This document shows positions 25,836-34,201 of a stretch of 64,000 nucleotides of DNA, in pieces. The DNA is from Candidatus Dormiibacterota bacterium (GTDB lineage Bacteria; Chloroflexota; Dormibacteria; Aeolococcales; Aeolococcaceae): contig PMOL01000013.1 of the NCBI GenBank assembly GCA_003162415.1, forward strand, positions 345,320-409,319, written 5' to 3'. Every line of letters starts with the position of its first letter. Position 1 is the first letter of the stretch. Made by a program: the position numbers and the translations under genes. Below the pieces are notes generated by a model, which was given only the letters and a program-made list of their open reading frames with translations, had not been told where the DNA came from and did no database searches.

Positions 25836-27251
25836 CTAATGGTGGCCGTCAGTCGTTGCGACAAGGCGCAGATACGTCGTGGGGCGAAGCTCCCCTGGAA
25901 CCGCTCCCAATTCCGCACTCTCTACCCGGAAGCCGGATTGACGAAACCGCTCGAGTATGATCTCTTCGGACCCGAGCGTATATGTGCTCATCCGACGTGC
26001 ATAACGCTCGGCGACGTCGCGAATCTCTTCTGGCGTGCGTCTGAGGAACCATCGCCAGCGCTCCGCTCGTTGTCGAGCGCGGTCCGCAAAATCTTGGATC
26101 TCATCCTCCTCGTCGCGGGCGTGCATCGCCAAGGAATGGATTCGAACGGTGGTAACAAGGGTGCCGCCGGGCTTAAGCAGAATCCGCCACACGCTGAGCA
26201 CCCGCGAGATTTCAGGTTCCTGAAAGCGCGTCAGGAACGCGTCAGATGTTATGACGTGAAAGCTCCCAGGGAGACTATCACTTAGATCGAGGACGTCAGC
26301 CTCGAGCGTCCGGACATCAACATCCTTCCAGTTCGCGTACCACCGGCACGCGAACAGTGGCGTAGGACAGAGATCGAGGACGGTGACTGCAGGTTTAAGG
26401 CCGAGCGCCCGATACCCAGCGAGAACATACGCGCAGAGCGAGTAGTCCGCCGTTCCAGTGATGAGCGTTTGACTCGGTCCCCCACCGTCCCTCAGCGCCC
26501 GCTCTAGGGCCGCGGTGTAAAAACCCGCGTGCCATGTCGGCGTGGAGACCAGGTCGAGCAGCCGAAGATATTGCCAGGCACCGTGATACCACGCGCAGGA
26601 GCTCCTATCAATATGGTCCCGCGTGCATAAGACTGGCGCCACGCTAGCCAGAACGTCAGCGCTCAATGCAAGAGGCTCTTCGAGGTCAAGGCTGGTCGTT
26701 GTGGTCTCTGCGATGTCGACTTGTCGCCAAAGTGCTTCCCAGCCTTGTCTCGCGGTCTCAAGATCAGTCTCCCGCGTACTTACCCACCAAGCGCCCGCCA
26801 TTCGTGCAAGCCCCTTGTGGTCTCGGACGATGAGCGCGTCGTCGACGATCCACAGATTCTGCGAGCCCCCGGCGCCCGCGAGTCCCTGAGGCATATCCGC
26901 CACCGGGAGTAGTTTCACGATGATGCCCGCCTCACGGTCCTTCCCGGTTTGCGTGTCGAGCAAATCTGAGCTGATTCCCCGGTGCGGGAGCAGGTAGAGG
27001 CGCTTCACTTCGCGGCCTTGCGCTGCCACCTGCCTCCAGATCAGGTGGACGTAGTCATCCACATCCCAGTCTTGTGGGAAGAACGGGATCACCTGAAGGG
27101 CCGACGTGATGGTTGCTGTGGCGATTGCGCGAGCTAGTTCAGGCAGCGCATCGGAAGGCAGCGTGACCACCTCCGGGTTGCTACCATCCTGACGGAGACG
27201 GTATACCGCTAGTGCACGGCGTGCAAGATCGAGACCGCGATGGTCGGTCAT
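25836..27251 (-). CDS. SAM-dependent methyltransferase with N-terminal extra domain
   Basis: The 471-residue protein has a C-terminal class I methyltransferase core. The strand/loop motif LITGTADYSLCAYVLAGYRALG takes the place of the glycine-rich SAM loop. It is followed by VTVLDLCPTPLFACRWYA, then FHVITSDAFLTRF and VWRILLKPGGTLVTTVRIH. About 230 N-terminal residues (LALxVYRLRQ, LYLLPHRGISSDLLD, LWIVDDALIVRDH) form a separate, predicted alpha/beta domain of unknown family. The ATG overlaps the upstream methyltransferase stop in an ATGA. The substrate may be a small molecule or protein of the STAND operon. Confidence 0.8.
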   Translation of the reverse strand: MTDHRGLDLARRALAVYRLRQDGSNPEVVTLPSDALPELARAIATATITSALQVIPFFPQDWDVDDYVHLIWRQVAAQGREVKRLYLLPHRGISSDLLDTQTGKDREAGIIVKLLPVADMPQGLAGAGGSQNLWIVDDALIVRDHKGLARMAGAWWVSTRETDLETARQGWEALWRQVDIAETTTTSLDLEEPLALSADVLASVAPVLCTRDHIDRSSCAWYHGAWQYLRLLDLVSTPTWHAGFYTAALERALRDGGGPSQTLITGTADYSLCAYVLAGYRALGLKPAVTVLDLCPTPLFACRWYANWKDVDVRTLEADVLDLSDSLPGSFHVITSDAFLTRFQEPEISRVLSVWRILLKPGGTLVTTVRIHSLAMHARDEEDEIQDFADRARQRAERWRWFLRRTPEEIRDVAERYARRMSTYTLGSEEIILERFRQSGFRVESAELGAVPGELRPTTYLRLVATTDGHH

Positions 27252-28162
27252 GCGTCGGCAATCCCGATAAGGGCCGCATGACTCGCGTCTGCGTCCGTAG
27301 TTGACCGTAGCACTTCCCAGCCGGCTCCCTCAAGGAGACCCTTTAGCTCGTCGTTCGTGAAGCGTTGAGACCGAAAACAATGAATACGCTCGCCTCGGTG
27401 CAAGGGCACCCCAATCGCGACGGTATCTTCCAAGACAATCGCCTCGGCAATTACGTCCTGCCCATCCATCTGAACGTCGAACGCGAGATTCTCCCTTGGC
27501 ACCCCTGCCGCGAAGAACGGCTCGAGTGCAGCGGCGCGAAACACCGGCGTGAGGTATGGCTTGAGGATTTCGGAACTCGTTTGGTGTTTCGGGAATAACG
27601 CGGCGCTGATCAAGAGGTGGTCGCCCGCGGCGCACGACTCGCGAATGTGTCGCAGAACTGAACCAGGATCCTGCGGATTCCCTATCGTGTGACCTAATAG
27701 AGAGACAAGCACTGGCTCAGCAGTACCCCGCCAGCGGGCCAGTTCTGGTGTGGGACCACTCTCAAAGTCCCAGGTGCCACTGCTACGGCTCAGATCCGGA
27801 AGGCGCGCTTGTATGAGGGCTAGGCAGATCTCGAGAAGGTCGTGACTGAAGTCGAGCGCGAGGTAGGAACTGACGAGGTGGCCGCGCAGCTTCAGCTGCG
27901 ATAGAAAGGCCGTGGAGTGAACCCCATTTCCGGGACCGACGTCGCACAGAGCGATTGGCGGACCCGGCAGAAATATGCCGTCGAGCACCGCGACCTCCTG
28001 CGCGACCGCCAAGACGACTTCTTGGTACCCGGCGGATCTGGCGAGCTCATCATGGGTTTGGGCGGCGCTTCCGGCGTATGCGAACTTGAGTGGGATCTCG
28101 CGTCGTGCAAGGCAGGCGGCAAACTCACGTTCGTGCTCGGCACTCTCGAAGCGACTGGCCAC
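27248..28162 (-). CDS. EgtD-like (histidine-specific type) SAM methyltransferase
   Basis: The 304-residue protein opens at GTG with AGGAG 5 bases upstream. It shows CDVGPGNGVHSTAFL (SAM-binding loop), YLALDFSHDLL, and LVSLLGHTIGN, the signature of the EgtD/DUF2260-type fold. EgtD trimethylates histidine in ergothioneine synthesis. No EgtB, EgtC or EgtE is nearby, and the gene is coupled to a second methyltransferase and a STAND NTPase. A role in the conflict operon is therefore more likely than ergothioneine synthesis. It is the first gene of the operon. Confidence 0.8.
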   Translation of the reverse strand: MASRFESAEHEREFAACLARREIPLKFAYAGSAAQTHDELARSAGYQEVVLAVAQEVAVLDGIFLPGPPIALCDVGPGNGVHSTAFLSQLKLRGHLVSSYLALDFSHDLLEICLALIQARLPDLSRSSGTWDFESGPTPELARWRGTAEPVLVSLLGHTIGNPQDPGSVLRHIRESCAAGDHLLISAALFPKHQTSSEILKPYLTPVFRAAALEPFFAAGVPRENLAFDVQMDGQDVIAEAIVLEDTVAIGVPLHRGERIHCFRSQRFTNDELKGLLEGAGWEVLRSTTDADASHAALIGIADA

Positions 28163-28351
28163 CTACTCTCCTTCACAGTCCAAGGCGCCGACGATTAGGC
28201 GACCGGTTGGCCGACGGAATGATCTCATGACGAGGCATCCTGAGTCAGACCGTCGAGTACGGCGGTTGCTAGCCGGTCACCCGAGGTCGCGGTAGGAGAG
28301 CTTCCGTTACGCTGCTTGCAGACCAGCCACCTCCTGTAACGAGGCCTGCAT

Positions 28352-30598
28352 TCACAAGCCATGACGTAGATCCGTGCAAGCCTTCGAATCCTTGACAATC
28401 CGAACGATCCGGTCATGGTCGCGAGCGACGCGCTCTAGCGTCTCGCGGCTACCGTCGCACCGCAGCGTGTATGCGCCGAGGGGGGTCAGCGGAAGCTGCC
28501 AGCCTCGACTCTGATCGGAAGGATCAACCAGCGCGGGTTGGTACTCGAATTGCATCCCCCCGCGCTCTACGCAAGCTCGGAAGATCGTCTGCTCGAATGC
28601 CCCCGTTTCAGCCCACTCACCTACCGTAAACGGCAGCGTGCTGTACACGCCGAGAGCGAGCCGGTGGATCTCGTCACGCACGCGCCCTTCAGCGCTCGGC
28701 TTCACATCGCGGGACGTCGGCTCGATGCTAACCCGCAGCTTAATGAGAACTTCTCGCAGGAACAGGCCGAGTACCGAGACGAGGTTGTCAAGCTCCTTCG
28801 GCTCGTACGAGATCTGCCGCCAATCCCTGAGGTCGAAGGGAGACTCTGCAACTCGTTGGTTGAGGACGACAATCGGCTTACCCAACGCGTCCGCGTATCC
28901 GAGCTCGAACATCACGTTGGGGTTGTTGTCGGTTACGTCGGCCACGATCACATTGGCGGATCGGATTGCCTCCATGATCTGTCCCGTGATACGACCGGGC
29001 AGCCGTATCGTGTCCGATCGACTGCACGTGACTCCAACCTGGTCGCACGTCCCGACAATCGCCTTCCAGACAACGTTGAATTGCGGCTGAAAGGGCATAA
29101 GGACGAAGACACTGCCGCTGATGTCAGCCGCGGGCGGCGCGGCTAATGAGACGTCTGCTCCGTTGATCCGGAGGTCCTTGATCTCAGCAGGAGGACTCGA
29201 GAGGCTTGGCGCAACGGCTCCGCCCCAAGGCGCGAAGCCGGGCTCGCGGCGGGTCAGATAGTCGTCGATCGTTTCGACGCCACGATAGCGTCGGATCTCG
29301 GGCCCGACGTTGATGTTCCACGCTCCGGCCTCGTTCTTGCCTCCACCGTGCGTGAGAAAGGGATCCTGTATGAGCAGATCGTAGAGACGCTCAACCACGC
29401 CGTTGGCTGCCGATCCCGCCGAAGGGACATCACGGCGAATGTCGTCACTCCCGACGTACAAGTTTTCGTCCTTCGTCGGCGACGAAGGCATGAACTCGCG
29501 GTGGCGTTGCACGAGATACCCGACCGTGACGAGAAACAGCTCGACGTCGGAGGATGCTCCCTCACATTGCGCAAGTCCCGCCGCCGTGAGCGTCAGCTTG
29601 TCCGGACGCCCCCCGTATCTTGGGAGCCCCCACATGAGCCCGGGAGGAAATTGGGTGAGAACACCCGACAGCTCGAGGTCGTACTCCGAATCCATCCGTT
29701 TGTCGACGTAGCTGAAAACGGGCCAGTCACCCTCCATGCGCCAGCACTCGTACACCAAGTCCAGGACCCGATGCTGGACCCGCGTCAGCGAGCCGAAATG
29801 AGATGCCACATCGGCAAGCCACGGACCCGGTCGGATCCCGAGTTCCCGGCAGCGCGCCTCATACGCTTCGATTGCGTATCGGACGGCATCCTGGCGCGCC
29901 GGCGGTGCCGCATCGTTTCGCATACGGATCGCCCGGACGCGACGGTTTGCTCCTTCCGCCCCAACCGCCACTACGACATCGATGTAGTCGTCACCCACCA
30001 CCTCCAGACGATCTCCGGGCCAGACCCCATCGCGAGCTGCAAAGTCGTACAGGACCGAGACACCCTCGTCCATTGGCGCCTCTGAGTACACATAGGACTC
30101 GTCTCCCGCTCCAGCGACGCGAAGGACGAATGCGCGGTCGGCGCTTCCGTACACGAGGTCTCCGCCGGCGCCCAAGTCCGTCACCAGCATCGCATCCGCA
30201 ACAAGGCGCTCTGACGCGCGGACAACCAAGTCGCGAACATCATGGTCGTCGTGGCGAAGCATCGCGACAAGCTCATTGGTGAACCAGATCTCGATCGGGA
30301 TATGACTTCCGCCCTTTCCGGCGGCCATGAATCGCCAACCGATGGCGTCACGAAGGTTCGGGTTCGGCGCCGGCCCTTGGAGCCACAGCGCAACCCGCTG
30401 ACGCCCTGCCGGACGTCGAGCCACCAGGTAACGATCGACTTCCCGCGGGTCCACACGCCAACCCCGCGCATCCCGCTCACACGGCAACTGCTCGCCGTCA
30501 CACAAACGTCGAAGGGTCTGGGGGCTGATGTCGAAACGGCTCGCCGCTTCGCTGAGGCTGAGGGTCGCGCTCGGATTGCTTTCTTCATGGGCGCTCAT
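28352..30598 (-). CDS. HTH protein with C-terminal nucleoside-deoxyribosyltransferase/TIR-like domain
   Basis: In this 748-residue protein, residues 12-60 form a MerR/excisionase-type helix-turn-helix (LSLSEAASRFDISPQTLRRL, WRVDPREVDRYL). Residues 65-225 and 235-450 are domains I do not recognise. Residues 495-620 read FVLMPFQPQFNVVWKAI, IVADVTDNNPNVMFELGYAD and GKPIVVLNQ. This is the pattern of nucleoside 2-deoxyribosyltransferase-like/TIR-like enzymes, with Glu 565 as likely catalytic residue. Members of this superfamily cleave NAD or nucleotides and serve as abortive-infection effectors. The HTH could autoregulate its promoter. The STAND operon starts 190 bases downstream on the same strand. 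Confidence 0.8.
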   Translation of the reverse strand: MSAHEESNPSATLSLSEAASRFDISPQTLRRLCDGEQLPCERDARGWRVDPREVDRYLVARRPAGRQRVALWLQGPAPNPNLRDAIGWRFMAAGKGGSHIPIEIWFTNELVAMLRHDDHDVRDLVVRASERLVADAMLVTDLGAGGDLVYGSADRAFVLRVAGAGDESYVYSEAPMDEGVSVLYDFAARDGVWPGDRLEVVGDDYIDVVVAVGAEGANRRVRAIRMRNDAAPPARQDAVRYAIEAYEARCRELGIRPGPWLADVASHFGSLTRVQHRVLDLVYECWRMEGDWPVFSYVDKRMDSEYDLELSGVLTQFPPGLMWGLPRYGGRPDKLTLTAAGLAQCEGASSDVELFLVTVGYLVQRHREFMPSSPTKDENLYVGSDDIRRDVPSAGSAANGVVERLYDLLIQDPFLTHGGGKNEAGAWNINVGPEIRRYRGVETIDDYLTRREPGFAPWGGAVAPSLSSPPAEIKDLRINGADVSLAAPPAADISGSVFVLMPFQPQFNVVWKAIVGTCDQVGVTCSRSDTIRLPGRITGQIMEAIRSANVIVADVTDNNPNVMFELGYADALGKPIVVLNQRVAESPFDLRDWRQISYEPKELDNLVSVLGLFLREVLIKLRVSIEPTSRDVKPSAEGRVRDEIHRLALGVYSTLPFTVGEWAETGAFEQTIFRACVERGGMQFEYQPALVDPSDQSRGWQLPLTPLGAYTLRCDGSRETLERVARDHDRIVRIVKDSKACTDLRHGL

Positions 30599-30607
30599 GT
30601 CACCCGC

Positions 30608-30635
30608 ATTATGAGCGACCAGCCTAGATTGTCAA
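30608..30635 (-). promoter_or_regulatory. Promoter of the HTH/deoxyribosyltransferase-like gene
   Basis: On the minus strand TTGACA (30635-30630) and CATAAT (30613-30608) are 16 bases apart. The start codon at 30598 lies 9 bases after the -10 box, so the mRNA is nearly leaderless. Confidence 0.65.
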
Positions 30636-30741
30636 CAGCCGAAGGTACTGAGATCAAATCCGCACCCTGGAGCACTCTGGGGGTTGAAAAGCTACCGGCC
30701 CAGGGCGATGTGATCGTTTCCGATGTCTTTACTGCCTGGAC

Positions 30742-30927
30742 CTATTTCTGGTGCGTCGCCTCGCCGGGTGGGGCCTCGCGCCTCTCGACCCAGTGCCAGA
30801 GCTGAGGGTCGAGGGCAGGCGGCTTGTAGGCGGGCTGCCCATCGGGCGGGGCAGCCGGAAGAGCAGCCGGCTGGTCCTCCTGCGGTGCCTGTGCTTGCGA
30901 GTTCGGCTGCGCCTTTTCGTCGCTCAC
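30742..30927 (-). CDS. 61-residue Pro/Gln/Ala-rich small protein
   Basis: The GTG at 30927 has GAGGA 5 bases upstream. The product starts VSDEKAQPNSQAQAPQED and is proline-rich, with a short aromatic motif (DPQLWHWVERRE) near the C-terminus. It follows the frameshifted membrane gene by a few bases. It could alternatively be the C-terminal tail of that protein if all frames were restored. Function unknown. Confidence 0.45.
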   Translation of the reverse strand: MSDEKAQPNSQAQAPQEDQPAALPAAPPDGQPAYKPPALDPQLWHWVERREAPPGEATHQK

Positions 30928-30935
30928 GTAAGTCC

Positions 30936-31400
30936 TCAGTCCATCCCGTTTTGGGAAGCAGCACCGTGAGGACAATCAATCCGGCCACGGCGAATATTGC
31001 AAGGATCAGCGAGAAATTGAAGAACGTGGATTTCTTGCTCAACAGCTTGTCGTTCAACGGATAGGCGGCGAGAATCGCAGCTAACGCCGCCTCCTGCATC
31101 CGCTGCTTGCCCAGGTTGCGTACTCGGTGAGCCGACGGGATCCGGAGGGTTGGCCCATGACCGGCTTGCATAGCCGAATGCCGCGGTGACCGAAGGAATC
31201 GCCAGGATGAGGGCCGCGATAGCTGACTTGGCTGTCGCTGTGTACAGCGATGCCAACGTCACCAGGGCGACGATGAGAACGCCGAGCTTGGCGTCGAGCT
31301 TGTCAATCGTGTCCAGCTGTGATGCGAGCTTCGCCGCGGCAACCTGATACGCGAAGTCGATTCCATCCGGTGTGGCGGCGTTATCGCTCAACTCGGGCAT
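30936..31400 (-). pseudogene. Frameshifted two-TM (Pycsar-effector-TM/SLATT-like) protein
   Basis: The ATG at 31400 begins a frame with GIDFAYQVAAAKLASQLD, a helix (KLGVLIVALVTLASLYTA) and a second hydrophobic region, ending SRSWANPPDP. The natural continuation (MQEAALAAILAAYPLNDKLL, KKSTFFNFSLILAIFAVAG) is in another frame, with at least one shift near 31080-31150 and another near 30940. The helix-linker-DKxxL-helix pattern resembles Pycsar effector TM or SLATT membrane proteins, which depolarise membranes after nucleotide signalling. The -10 box GATAAT lies about 10 bases before the ATG. It is either a decayed gene or has sequencing errors. Confidence 0.55.
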
Positions 31401-31468
31401 GGGCAATACGATTATCCGCACGCCGGTCGTGGCATTGCTGCGCACCGGCGAACCGACTCCATCAGCGT

Positions 31469-32779
31469 TCAGCGCCCGACACGCGACATCGCGAACGAGT
31501 CCAGAGCCTGCTCAACACGCGGACGATACTGACCGAGTTCCCACCATCCGGCCAGCGCGGTCTCGATGGGACGCAGCTCCTCGTAGAAGAGCAGTCCGTG
31601 CCACCTCCGGAGCGTGCGCAACTGTCCACTGGAGAACGTCGGAACCCGTCGTTGTGAGAATGAGCGGGTCTGCTCGCCGCCGGCGCTGTAACTACGGCCG
31701 AGCGCCTCGATGTCCACGTCGCCACACATCCGACTGACGGTCTCCAAGTCCCGTGTGTCGGCCAGTCCCCCGAAGACGATCTTTACGGTGCATCCATCCC
31801 AGAGAGCGGCGGTCCCGTCGACCCCCCAGCGCGCCCGGGCCTGGCCCAGTGACTGGAGCACGATCATGGTGGTGATGCCCTGACCGGCTCCATCCGTCAC
31901 GAGCTGGGGCAGCGATGGCAGCGGCGCGATGTTGGCGCACTCGTCGAGGAAGAGCCCCAGGGGCGGAGTCAGCCGCCGGGTCGCCGATCGCGCCGCCTTC
32001 TGCTTGGCCGCAGTCACGATCGTCTCGATGAGCGCGGTGATGATCGGCGCCATGCTCGCCTGCGCGCCCGAGGTACCGACGATGAAGAGCGCCGCTCGCT
32101 CGCTGATGACGCGGTCGGCGATGAATCCCGCCCCATCGCCAGGTTGGCAAGCGCGCAGCACTCGCGGATCCGCCAGGCAGTCGTAGGCGCGCCGCGCACC
32201 GCTGAATACGTTGCTGACGGCCTGATCGTGCATGCCGGTGATCGCCTCGAGGTCGTCGGCCCACTCGGGCGCCGCGGCACTCTCGCGCAGGCACCGGACC
32301 GCGTCGTGGCTCTCCGCCCTATTGACCCACTGCCGGACGGTGGCGATGTCGCGTCCGGAGACCGCCGCAGCGTGCAGGTAGCAGCGGTGGATCGCCTCGT
32401 TGTAGGACTGGAAGTAGTCGGCGTGCTGGATGCCCTGCGAGCTGCCGGCGGCCGCATTGAGCGCGCGGGCACGATAGATGGCGACTTGGGGATCCTCGCA
32501 GCCGGCGACCGGGTCCCAGCCCACCGGCTCGGCCCACTCGCTGAAGCCGGTGGGATCGAAGACGTACACCGGCCGCTCGCGACGGAGCGCGCAGGCAGTG
32601 TGGACGATGAGATCGTCCTTGGTTGAGGTGGCCACCAGCGGACCCGGCCAGTCCAGGAGGTTGGGGATGATCACGCTCACGCCCTTGCCGCGGCGTGGCG
32701 GGGCGAGCAGCAGGTAGGCGTTCTCAGGACTCCCCCACAGCCAAGTGCGGCTGGCGACATCGCGCCCGAGATAGATCAC
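31469..32779 (-). CDS. virD4: VirD4/TraG-type coupling protein ATPase (soluble part)
   Basis: The 436-residue protein has Walker A APPRRGKGVS at 26-35 and Walker B LGLFLDECANI, followed by GQGITTMIVLQSLGQARARWG and VKIVFGGLADTRDLE, the TraM/TraD-recognition region of type IV coupling proteins. Coupling proteins pump DNA or protein substrates into the secretion channel. The usual N-terminal membrane anchor is absent here and seems to be supplied by the 79-aa gene just upstream, whose stop overlaps this GTG start (GTGA). It is the last gene of the Tad/T4SS cluster. Confidence 0.88.
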   Translation of the reverse strand: MIYLGRDVASRTWLWGSPENAYLLLAPPRRGKGVSVIIPNLLDWPGPLVATSTKDDLIVHTACALRRERPVYVFDPTGFSEWAEPVGWDPVAGCEDPQVAIYRARALNAAAGSSQGIQHADYFQSYNEAIHRCYLHAAAVSGRDIATVRQWVNRAESHDAVRCLRESAAAPEWADDLEAITGMHDQAVSNVFSGARRAYDCLADPRVLRACQPGDGAGFIADRVISERAALFIVGTSGAQASMAPIITALIETIVTAAKQKAARSATRRLTPPLGLFLDECANIAPLPSLPQLVTDGAGQGITTMIVLQSLGQARARWGVDGTAALWDGCTVKIVFGGLADTRDLETVSRMCGDVDIEALGRSYSAGGEQTRSFSQRRVPTFSSGQLRTLRRWHGLLFYEELRPIETALAGWWELGQYRPRVEQALDSFAMSRVGR

Positions 32780-33015
32780 ACTTCGCGCCCGGCGTCACGG
32801 CCCTTGGGGTCGACGATCATCATCACCTTCCGCGCGACGCGGCCGTCCAGACGTGATCGCACCTCACCCCAGGAGGCGAAATTCCGCCGCGGCGCTCGCG
32901 GCAGACCCCATCGCGGGAGCAAACCGCGACGCCTTCGTGCTCGCGACCGCCATCCGATCGTGAGGGTCACCACGAGTGCCGCGAACACACCCACCAGAGA
33001 GGCGGCGGTCGCCAC
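32776..33015 (-). CDS. Membrane-anchor segment of the split coupling protein
   Basis: The 79-residue product has one TM helix (SLVGVFAALVVTLTIGW), an Arg-rich cytosolic border and a segment NFASWGEVRSRLDGRVARKV. That segment resembles the part of VirD4 proteins between membrane anchor and ATPase domain. It ends GRDAGREV and overlaps the ATPase gene by 4 bases. The GTG at 33015 has GGAG about 10 bases upstream. The frame is open a little further, but without a better start. Confidence 0.65.
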   Translation of the reverse strand: MATAASLVGVFAALVVTLTIGWRSRARRRRGLLPRWGLPRAPRRNFASWGEVRSRLDGRVARKVMMIVDPKGRDAGREV

Positions 33016-33148
33016 TAGTAGTCGCTCCGGACTGCGCGCGCGTTCGAGACGGGCGGCTCGCCGAGAGCTCTCCCCCGCTCCCTGCGAGCGCAGCTCGAGT
33101 GCCTCAGAAACCTGGCCAGATTCATCGCATCCAGCGTAACTACGAAGC

Positions 33149-33166
33149 GCTCACATGCCGCTTACA
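33149..33166 (-). promoter_or_regulatory. Conserved 18-base motif upstream of the virD4 pair
   Basis: The minus strand reads TGTAAGCGGCATGTGAGC, matching 14 of 18 positions of the motif before the Tad operon at 42383-42400. It could be a shared operator or an alternative sigma-factor element for both halves of the secretion cluster. Confidence 0.35.
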
Positions 33167-33245
33167 CTTTTCCCCATCCGGCGGATCGTGCATGGCCGCC
33201 GACTCTGCAGCGCAACACAAGGCACGTGTGTGTGATCCGGTGTAG

Positions 33246-33794
33246 TCAGCGTCCGACCGGGAACGGCACCGGCACACCCCGCGCCGCCGTGATCTCGACG
33301 CGCAGACCGTCGCCGTAAGCGCGGTGCCACGTGCCCGCAGACCACACGTCGTGTGCGGTCAGAGTCCGCGTCCCGGTCTGCAGGCGGCACGTCTCCGCTG
33401 TCCCGCTCGCCGCGACTTGGCAGAAGTCGACCCAGCGCGCGCCATCGACGACCGCGGATCCGCCGGCGGTGAGGTCCGGGCCGCGGTGGCCGAGCACCAA
33501 GATGCCCGAACCGGAATAGACGCCGGGGCCGACCGCGTGGAGCGTGGCATCGCCGATGCGATAGCTGGTCGCTGTCAGGGTCACCGCGACCTCGGCTGGG
33601 GCGATCGACAGCACGACTCCGGCCGTCGCGCAGCCCAGGGCGAGCACCGCCGCCGCGGCGAGGGCTGTCGCCCGGGCTCGGCGCACGCGTCGCGACCGCC
33701 ATACGCGGCTTGCGTGTTCCCCGGCGCCCATGTTGATGATGCCGGCTCCGGACAGACGAGCCCGAAACCAGCGCGCGTGCGGTCCGGTGCTCAC
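33246..33794 (-). CDS. Single-pass exported protein of the Tad/T4SS operon
   Basis: The 182-residue product has a basic N-terminal region (WRSRRVRRARA), a TM or signal helix (TALAAAAVLALGCATAGVVLSI) and a beta-rich extracytoplasmic domain (VAVTLTATSYRIGDATLHAVG, TRTLTAHDVWSAGTW). The GTG at 33794 overlaps the upstream stop (GTGA), fixing the start. It is the last gene of the main Tad operon. Its position suggests a small assembly factor; the family is not recognised. Confidence 0.7.
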   Translation of the reverse strand: MSTGPHARWFRARLSGAGIINMGAGEHASRVWRSRRVRRARATALAAAAVLALGCATAGVVLSIAPAEVAVTLTATSYRIGDATLHAVGPGVYSGSGILVLGHRGPDLTAGGSAVVDGARWVDFCQVAASGTAETCRLQTGTRTLTAHDVWSAGTWHRAYGDGLRVEITAARGVPVPFPVGR

Positions 33795-34201
33795 GCGGTC
33801 TCGGCTCGCAGTGCGGTGATGCCGGTGCATTGGGTGTCCAGCGCGAGCGTCAGCCGCCAGCGCGCTGGCGGGATTGCGATCGGCGGACCTCCGGGCTCGC
33901 GGGCTATGGATCGGTCGTCGACGACGAGCTCGACGCGTACCACCCCATCGCTGCCGTCCAGGTCGGCGGTGCCCGCCACCGCCTCGCCGTAGTCGGTCTC
34001 GACGTACCACCCATCACCAGCGATCGCGGCCAGCCCTCCGTGCACGCTCGCCGCGCAGCTCGGGGTCAGGTAGTCCAGCTCCGGCCGCTCGCCGTATCCG
34101 GCGCGGGCGAGGTCGGTGAGCAGACGCAGGCACAGCATTGTGATGCGCCGCAGACCTTCGTCCTGCTCCACTGCGGACGCCGCGTTTCGACGTTCAGCCA
34201 T
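33791..34201 (-). CDS. Hypothetical Tad-operon protein, 136 aa
   Basis: The ATG at 34201 lies inside the end of the ParA-like gene (8-base overlap). An N-terminal helix (EGLRRITMLCLRLLTDLARA) is followed by a beta-rich part (WYVETDYGEAVAG, GVVRVELVVDD, WRLTLALDTQ). It has no signal peptide and is probably a cytosolic accessory of the pilus machinery. No family is recognised. Confidence 0.7.
   Translation of the reverse strand: MAERRNAASAVEQDEGLRRITMLCLRLLTDLARAGYGERPELDYLTPSCAASVHGGLAAIAGDGWYVETDYGEAVAGTADLDGSDGVVRVELVVDDRSIAREPGGPPIAIPPARWRLTLALDTQCTGITALRAETA

Noticed and set aside
27248..28162. Ergothioneine biosynthesis assignment
   Set aside because: Only an EgtD-like enzyme is present; its operon partners are unrelated to the pathway.
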